Assembly: GCA_902783235.1 (NCBI GenBank)
Contig: CACZQG010000039.1
Coordinates: 1-11,330 of the forward strand
Source of the DNA: an uncultured Ruminococcus sp.
GTDB lineage: Bacteria > Bacillota > Clostridia > Oscillospirales > Ruminococcaceae
Reading direction: 5' to 3'
Length of the DNA: 11,330 nt
Part shown: in pieces, positions 7,076 through 11,330 of the stretch
Layout: every line of letters starts with the position of its first letter
How positions within the stretch are numbered: position 1 is the first letter of the stretch
Made by a program: the position numbers and the translations under genes
Notes under the pieces: generated by a model
Told to the model about the DNA's origin: nothing
Seen by the model: only the letters and a program-made list of their open reading frames with translations
Database searches by the model: none

Positions 7076-7389
7076 GATGTTTTTTCCTCCCTTGTAATGT
7101 ATTCGTAAATGGACACTATCTCTTTCCATTCTGACTTAAATGCCTCGATCCTATCAAGTCCTTGTTTTGTGATGCTGTAATATTTTCTTAGCCGCCCATT
7201 GTGCTCAACACTCTTTACTGTCAGGAATTGAGCGCTTTCGAGCCGTCTGAGTATTGGATAAAGAGTGCTTTCAGATATTTCCACGTAAGAATTCAGTTCC
7301 TTAACTATCCTGTAGCCATATGAATCCTCAGTCTTAATGGCAGCTAATACACAAACGTCCAACAATCCTCTTTTTAGCTGGATGTCCAT
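7072..7389 (-). CDS. PadR-family transcriptional regulator
   Basis: A 105-residue cytoplasmic regulator, the short PadR (subfamily 2) length. The winged helix-turn-helix covers residues 7-80: DSYGYRIVKEL (22-32), recognition helix STLYPILRRL (41-50), and wing GRLRKYYSIT (65-74). The remaining C-terminal helix (about 80-103) mediates dimerisation in this family. AAAGGAGG at 7396-7403 supports the start. It is the first gene of a three-gene operon behind a consensus promoter with two matching dyads, so negative autoregulation relieved by an unknown signal is likely. The ligand cannot be read from sequence. Confidence 0.93.
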   Translation of the reverse strand: MDIQLKRGLLDVCVLAAIKTEDSYGYRIVKELNSYVEISESTLYPILRRLESAQFLTVKSVEHNGRLRKYYSITKQGLDRIEAFKSEWKEIVSIYEYITREEKTS

Positions 7390-7409
7390 AACATACCTCC
7401 TTTAGCGAT

Positions 7410-7430
7410 ATACTATGCATAACGCAGTAT
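7410..7430. promoter_or_regulatory. PadR-like operator dyad, leader-proximal
   Basis: A 21-bp imperfect dyad with perfect outer arms ATACT ... AGTAT. It sits 21 bp before the padR start codon, within the predicted leader and just ahead of the ribosome site. It shares ATACTATG with the dyad at the promoter, which argues for a common binding protein. Confidence 0.5.
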
Positions 7431-7501
7431 CAATAGTAAGATAATTGCACCTGAAATTGATCAAAGATCATTTACAGATGCTTATTACTTCCTTACAAGT
7501 T

Positions 7502-7522
7502 ATATTATACATTACATAGTAT
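7502..7522. promoter_or_regulatory. PadR-like operator dyad over the -10 box
   Basis: Read on the minus strand, this 21-bp imperfect dyad begins ATACTATGTAAT, with 7 of 10 symmetric positions paired. It covers the -10 box and most of the spacer of the padR promoter, so a bound dimer would block RNA polymerase. AT-rich PadR operators of this general form are known in Firmicutes. Confidence 0.55.
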
Positions 7523-7532
7523 CATTTGTCAA
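7504..7532 (-). promoter_or_regulatory. Promoter of the PadR/HAAS/DUF4097 operon
   Basis: On the minus strand a perfect TTGACA (7532-7527), a 17-bp spacer and a perfect TATAAT (7509-7504). A/T tracts at about 7540-7580 lie where an UP element would be. Such strong basal strength suits a repressed promoter. The leader is about 108 nt. Confidence 0.88.
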
Positions 7533-7604
7533 GAGGTATTTTTGATTTTTTAAGAATTATTTAAGATTTTTTTAAAATATTGTTGTATGCCCCCTGAACA
7601 ATGC

Positions 7605-7637
7605 AAAAAAGGCGCACTGCATAAGCAGATACGCCTT
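7605..7637 (-). terminator. Intrinsic terminator after the two-receiver gene
   Basis: On the minus strand AAGGCG / CGCCTT closes a hairpin whose upper stem is CTGC / GCAG with loop TTAT and a small internal loop. A run of six T follows. It starts 5 bp after the response regulator stop. Confidence 0.85.
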
Positions 7638-7642
7638 AAAGA

Positions 7643-8413
7643 TCAGTCACCCATCTGTGCTTTCTGTGAATCAAAGAATCTGTTAACAGCAGCGACTATA
7701 TCATTTTTCCCCATAGTTTTAAGTATATATCCATCCGGTTTCAAAGCCATTACTCTCATAACGCTCTCTCTGTCAGATTTACCGGTAAGGAAAATGATCG
7801 GTATTTTGGCAAAATTAGGCTCACTTTTAATCATCTCCATTATCTGAGGGCCGGGAGTAGTAGGCATATCATAGTCAAGCAGAATAAGATCAGGCTTGTG
7901 ACCTGCTATATAGGTTATAGCCTGCATACCTGACTTTACGGCAGTGATTCGATATCTTCCGGAAAACCAGTCACGAAGAGTCCTTAAAAAGGCAACATCA
8001 TCGTCAACAAGAAGGATATGCTTTTTCTGCATATTCTGTGCATTGGCATCTACGAGAGTTTTCAAAGATAATGAAAGGGTCTTCATATCAAAGGGACGGG
8101 TAAACACACTGGTAATGATCTTTTTGGGAATAACCTCCTCGATCATCTCGATCTCATTGTTATAACCGATGATACAAAGCATTTTTTCTTCTTCGGCACA
8201 AACATCCTTTAAATACACAAGCACATTGTAGCTATCATAGAGGAACTCACCTGCAAACAGCAGATACATATCTACATCCTCTTTTTTGTTAGTGATCTCC
8301 TCAACATTAGGCATAGCCTGTACTATATCGTAGCCGGCTGCCTTCATGTTACTTTCAAGGGAACCGATCATAAAGGTAGCACCTTCATGAATGATCATAA
8401 TCTTCCCTGCCAT
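7643..8413 (-). CDS. Two-receiver response regulator, no output domain
   Basis: A 256-residue cytoplasmic protein with two receiver-like halves. The C-terminal receiver (about 131-250) is complete: D137-D138-D139, phospho-acceptor D180 in LILLDYDMP, T210, and K232 followed by Thr rather than the usual Pro. The N-terminal half (1-125) has receiver-like length and pattern, but the acidic pair is replaced by H9-E10, the acceptor position in YLLFAGEF has no Asp, and R106-P107 stands for K-P. It is therefore a pseudo-receiver. There is no DNA-binding, enzymatic or Hpt domain, so it should act by protein contact or as a relay intermediate. GGAGG 8 nt upstream supports the start. It follows the hybrid kinase by 146 bp without a terminator, consistent with an operon and partnership. 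Confidence 0.88.
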   Translation of the reverse strand: MAGKIMIIHEGATFMIGSLESNMKAAGYDIVQAMPNVEEITNKKEDVDMYLLFAGEFLYDSYNVLVYLKDVCAEEEKMLCIIGYNNEIEMIEEVIPKKIITSVFTRPFDMKTLSLSLKTLVDANAQNMQKKHILLVDDDVAFLRTLRDWFSGRYRITAVKSGMQAITYIAGHKPDLILLDYDMPTTPGPQIMEMIKSEPNFAKIPIIFLTGKSDRESVMRVMALKPDGYILKTMGKNDIVAAVNRFFDSQKAQMGD

Positions 8414-8559
8414 ACAAAAATCCTCCGTTCATGATAAAATAATATTTCAGTTCTTTATACTGCCTTATCTTTACTTACAGCATACCGGATCCTTTTGCAG
8501 TCATATGGGCAACGCCTCACAAGGATCGCCTGACAGCTTTGCATATAGATCACATACGA

Positions 8560-11229
8560 TCATTTTATTTTCTCGGAAATTACATCTGATACCATATCGT
8601 AGTCAAAATTCTCCACTACATCCTTCAGCTTTTGGAATACCGGCTGTTCATCCTCAGGTATCTGATAATTCTTCATTTCAGCCAATGCTTCATCAATACT
8701 GTCATAATCAAAATTCTGGGCATACTTATCTATGCTGCGATACATCTCATAAAGCTTCTCATTTTCAATAAAGGGCAGCTCGTCCTCAGAAACTTTCATT
8801 TCAAGAAGCGGCTGCAGCTCCTGTGAAAGCTTTCTGTAACCATTGAGCAGCTCAGGAATATATGTCTCCAGCATTTTGATATCATTCTCATTGCCGGCTT
8901 TTTCCAGACGTTCTGCAAAGCTGCTCAAAGGAGCAACGCCAATTATTCTCAGCATACTCTTCATTGCGTGTACCTTGACAGTGGTATTTTTAATATCAAG
9001 CACCTTCCAGAATCCTTCGGTATCATCAGCTATTTTACCGGAGGTCTCGGCAAAGGTAGTCAAGGTCTCAAGGAATGAGCTTTCAGAACCGCAATGACTG
9101 ATACCGTCGGCAATATTAAGGTCTCTTATACTGTACAAAAATTCAGGTATAACCACATCATCATCCTCATTTTGATCATAAGTGATATTCATGGGCTTTT
9201 TCGCCGGCTCAGATATATTAACTCCCATATACCCCTGCTGCTCCATGCTGTTTGTCTTTCCGTATGATGAGGCATTTCCTCGCTCATAAGCAGCAGCCTG
9301 CTCTTTTATATCATCACTTACATATGTTTTAAATGTCTTTTCTTTATTTTTGATAAGTGTTATCTTATCAGGACCCAGATACTTTATTATCATGTTTTCA
9401 AGTATCTCGGGGTCTATAGGCTTGGTAATATAATCAGTGAATCCTGCATCAATATATGTATCCCTTGCACCGGCTATAGCGTTTGCAGTCAGGCATAGGA
9501 CCGGAGTATTGCTGTTGGGTGATTCGGTATGCTCAAGCATTTCCTTCAATGTCTCGATACCATCCTTATGAGGCATCATATGATCCAGGAATATTATGTC
9601 ATATTTCTTTTCAAGGGACATTTTAATGCATTCATCACCGCTTACGGCAGTATCTATCTTTATCTTTGTCTTTTTAAGAAGATTTTTAAAAACCGTAAGA
9701 TTCATGGGTGTATCATCAGTCACAAGTATAAGCGCATTGGCAGCAGTAAATTTACCGCTTGCTTTTGAATGCTCGCTTATTGCTCTTTTAATGACAGGCT
9801 TGAAGTTACCTAAAGGAGTTCTGTCAACTACACCCTGCATTACTGAAAAGCTGAAGGTAGAGCCCTTACTATATTCACTCTGTACCTGCAGCGAACTATC
9901 CATCATGGTAAGCAGCTTCTGAGTAATATTAAGTCCCAAACCGGTTCCTTCAATATTTCTGTTGCGTTTTTCTTCAATTCTCTCAAATTCATCAAAAAGC
10001 TTGGGAATATCTTCCTTTTTGATACCAATACCTGTATCCGAAACAGAAACATCCAGCATAACAGAGCCTCTGTCATTCGGAACGTTCTTGAAGCTTATCA
10101 TAAATGTGACAGTACCTATCCTTGTATACTTTACGGCATTAGTAAGCAGATTTGTAACGATCTGTTTAAGCCTGATCTCATCGCCGTGAAGCTTGGAAGG
10201 AGTATTTTCGTCCACATCTACTATGAGTCTCAGCTGCTTGGCATCTGCACGAGGCTTGATCATATTAACAAGATCATTAATGACCTCATTGACATCATAG
10301 TCCACCGGAATGACCTCCAGCTTTCCTTCCTCGATCTTTGAAAAATCAAGTATCTCATTGATAAGCGCAAGCAAAGTATTTCCGGCAGTCTGAATATTTT
10401 CGGAGTAAGAGAGAATATTATCATCCTCACTCTCTCTCATTATCATTTCATTCATGCCCAATACAGCATTTATAGGAGTTCTTATCTCATGGGACATATT
10501 TGACAGAAACTGGGTCTTAGCTCTGTTTGCCTCATTAGCTCTTTCACGTTCATATTCAAGAGTTTCTATAAGGATCGCATCCGGGCTTTCCACTGTATAA
10601 AAAAGTGTGATACAGATCAGTGTTATACCCACACAGGTTATAAGAACACCCAGGAATTGTATTAAGGTAACAAAAAAGATGGTGAATAATGAAGTGAAAA
10701 TTGCAAGTCTTGCCTTTTGATTCAACAGCTTTCCTTTACTTGCTATCAAAACGACACTTACCACAAAGTATATAAGTGCACTTACATAACAAAGCCACAC
10801 TCCCGGTCCGGATGAATAATTGCAGTTTCTGTCCTCCACAAACCACATGGGCAGTAAAGCGATACCCAAAAATGCCAATATTGCGGGAAGAGCTGTCAAG
10901 AGTCTGTTTTTGAATTTACCGTTTATAAGATTGTTTATATAGGCATAAGACAAATACAATATCAGGAAAATGGTGTACAGGAACACAATATGCACTATTT
11001 TATTAAACCAATATGGTATGATATCAAGTTCATTGACACAGAATACAGTAATTATATCAAAGATATCATTTACCATTGCCGTAATAAGTATCATGGAAAA
11101 GATCTTGTGAGATGTTGTTTTCTTTCTTTTGACCATAAAATAGCAGCGTGATATATATATCAGAATAATAAAACAGCCCATTTGCGGACGTATCCGAACC
11201 AAAAAATCCAACAGTCCTTGTGGAAGCAT
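8560..11229 (-). CDS. Hybrid sensor histidine kinase (7TM-HisKA-HATPase-REC-Hpt)
   Basis: An 889-residue membrane hybrid kinase. About seven membrane helices fill residues 17-213 with little extracytoplasmic loop, so the signal may be small, lipidic or intramembrane. HisKA has H247 in FLSNMSHEIRTP. HATPase has N360/N364, DTGIGI (398-403) and GTGLGL (428-433). The receiver has D505-D506, acceptor D549 in IIFLDHMMP, T591 and K603-P604. A Ser/Glu/Asp-rich linker (about 625-695) leads to an Hpt domain with H754 in VKVHAMKSML. A further acidic helical tail (813-889) is unassigned. All phosphotransfer residues are present, predicting H247 to D549 to H754, then probably D180 of the downstream protein. 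GAGGTGA just upstream supports the start, and it overlaps the upstream stop codon. Confidence 0.93.
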   Translation of the reverse strand: MLPQGLLDFLVRIRPQMGCFIILIYISRCYFMVKRKKTTSHKIFSMILITAMVNDIFDIITVFCVNELDIIPYWFNKIVHIVFLYTIFLILYLSYAYINNLINGKFKNRLLTALPAILAFLGIALLPMWFVEDRNCNYSSGPGVWLCYVSALIYFVVSVVLIASKGKLLNQKARLAIFTSLFTIFFVTLIQFLGVLITCVGITLICITLFYTVESPDAILIETLEYERERANEANRAKTQFLSNMSHEIRTPINAVLGMNEMIMRESEDDNILSYSENIQTAGNTLLALINEILDFSKIEEGKLEVIPVDYDVNEVINDLVNMIKPRADAKQLRLIVDVDENTPSKLHGDEIRLKQIVTNLLTNAVKYTRIGTVTFMISFKNVPNDRGSVMLDVSVSDTGIGIKKEDIPKLFDEFERIEEKRNRNIEGTGLGLNITQKLLTMMDSSLQVQSEYSKGSTFSFSVMQGVVDRTPLGNFKPVIKRAISEHSKASGKFTAANALILVTDDTPMNLTVFKNLLKKTKIKIDTAVSGDECIKMSLEKKYDIIFLDHMMPHKDGIETLKEMLEHTESPNSNTPVLCLTANAIAGARDTYIDAGFTDYITKPIDPEILENMIIKYLGPDKITLIKNKEKTFKTYVSDDIKEQAAAYERGNASSYGKTNSMEQQGYMGVNISEPAKKPMNITYDQNEDDDVVIPEFLYSIRDLNIADGISHCGSESSFLETLTTFAETSGKIADDTEGFWKVLDIKNTTVKVHAMKSMLRIIGVAPLSSFAERLEKAGNENDIKMLETYIPELLNGYRKLSQELQPLLEMKVSEDELPFIENEKLYEMYRSIDKYAQNFDYDSIDEALAEMKNYQIPEDEQPVFQKLKDVVENFDYDMVSDVISEKIK

Positions 11230-11235
11230 AGTATC

Positions 11236-11330
11236 TCACCTCGGTTTTATTGATCCCCCAACTAAATCTTGAATTTTCTGCTTGTCTAAATACTGAACTT
11301 CTGCGTCGGAAAGGCTTGAAATACGCCAGT
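11236..11330 (-). CDS. 3' end of an upstream gene (partial, unrecognised)
   Basis: On the minus strand the frame beginning at 11328 is open to the window edge and ends in TGA at 11238-11236, encoding 30 residues. The C-terminal part reads LSDAEVQYLDKQKIQDLVGG then SIKPR. The composition is protein-like, mixed charged and hydrophobic, and the alternative frames are Arg/Ser-rich or closed. Its stop overlaps the kinase ribosome site, and the gap to the kinase ATG is 6 bp, a typical operon junction. I do not recognise the family from so short a piece. Confidence 0.55.
   Translation of the reverse strand, partial: WRISSLSDAEVQYLDKQKIQDLVGGSIKPR

Noticed and set aside
7076..7129. Earlier start for the HAAS-type protein (ATG at 7129)
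   Set aside because: The family begins at MTKQEF; the 7075 ATG gives an ATGA overlap and follows GGAGG.
7458..7470. TGATC-AAA-GATCA dyad in the padR leader
   Set aside because: The 5-bp arms are short and unlike the two longer dyads; chance is likely in AT-rich DNA.
8488..8527. GATCCTT / AAGGATC inverted repeat
   Set aside because: The arms are 7 bp with a 26-nt loop and no T-run; too weak to call a terminator or an operator.
8391..8771. 126-codon plus-strand frame crossing the gap between the kinase and the two-receiver gene
   Set aside because: Most of it is antisense to the start of one gene and the end of the other; the composition is His/Ser-rich and shadow-like, with no ribosome site.

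Overview
The window looks like chromosomal DNA from an anaerobic, cellulose-degrading Firmicute of the Ruminococcus type. Ruminococcus flavefaciens or a close relative is the best guess. The basis is a secreted GH9 cellulase with a CBM3c-like module, a threonine-rich linker and a C-terminal dockerin, together with AT-rich intergenic DNA, strong GGAGG ribosome sites and several Firmicute-style two-component genes. The species is an inference; no marker gene is present. I see no tRNA, rRNA, CRISPR array, insertion sequence or phage gene.

Left part (1-2400, plus strand): a LytTR response regulator and a GHKL (AgrC-like) histidine kinase overlap by 4 bp and form one operon. The leader is unusually rich. 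Three tandem LytTR-type direct repeats sit at 20-21 bp pitch, and the third forms the -35 of a near-consensus promoter. A leader of about 105 nt follows, with two strong stem-loops. A bidirectional terminator lies between the kinase and the convergent cellulase gene.

Middle part (2404-7532, minus strand): a monocistronic-looking dockerin GH9 cellulase with its own promoter and a GTG start. Next is a three-gene operon in the order PadR regulator, HAAS/DUF1700-type membrane protein, DUF4097 beta-repeat protein. Its genes overlap (ATGA, then 14 bp). A perfect TTGACA-17-TATAAT promoter precedes it, with two PadR-like dyads, and a terminator ends it. This is a recognised regulator plus cell-envelope module whose molecular function is poorly known.

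Right part (7605-11330, minus strand): a hybrid sensor kinase (7TM, HisKA, HATPase, REC, Hpt) is followed by a two-receiver protein whose first receiver is degenerate and which has no output domain. The pair fits a multistep phosphorelay (His247 to Asp549 to His754 to Asp180 of the partner). A strong terminator ends the unit. At the right edge the 3' end of a further gene reads into the kinase with a 6-bp gap, so the relay operon probably starts outside the window.

The region therefore holds one extracellular cellulosomal enzyme between two separate signalling systems and one envelope-stress-like operon. Nothing in the sequence shows that either signalling system controls the cellulase. The most notable new-looking material is regulatory: the repeat/promoter/leader architecture before the LytTR operon, the twin PadR dyads, and the output-less, pseudo-receiver-bearing relay partner.
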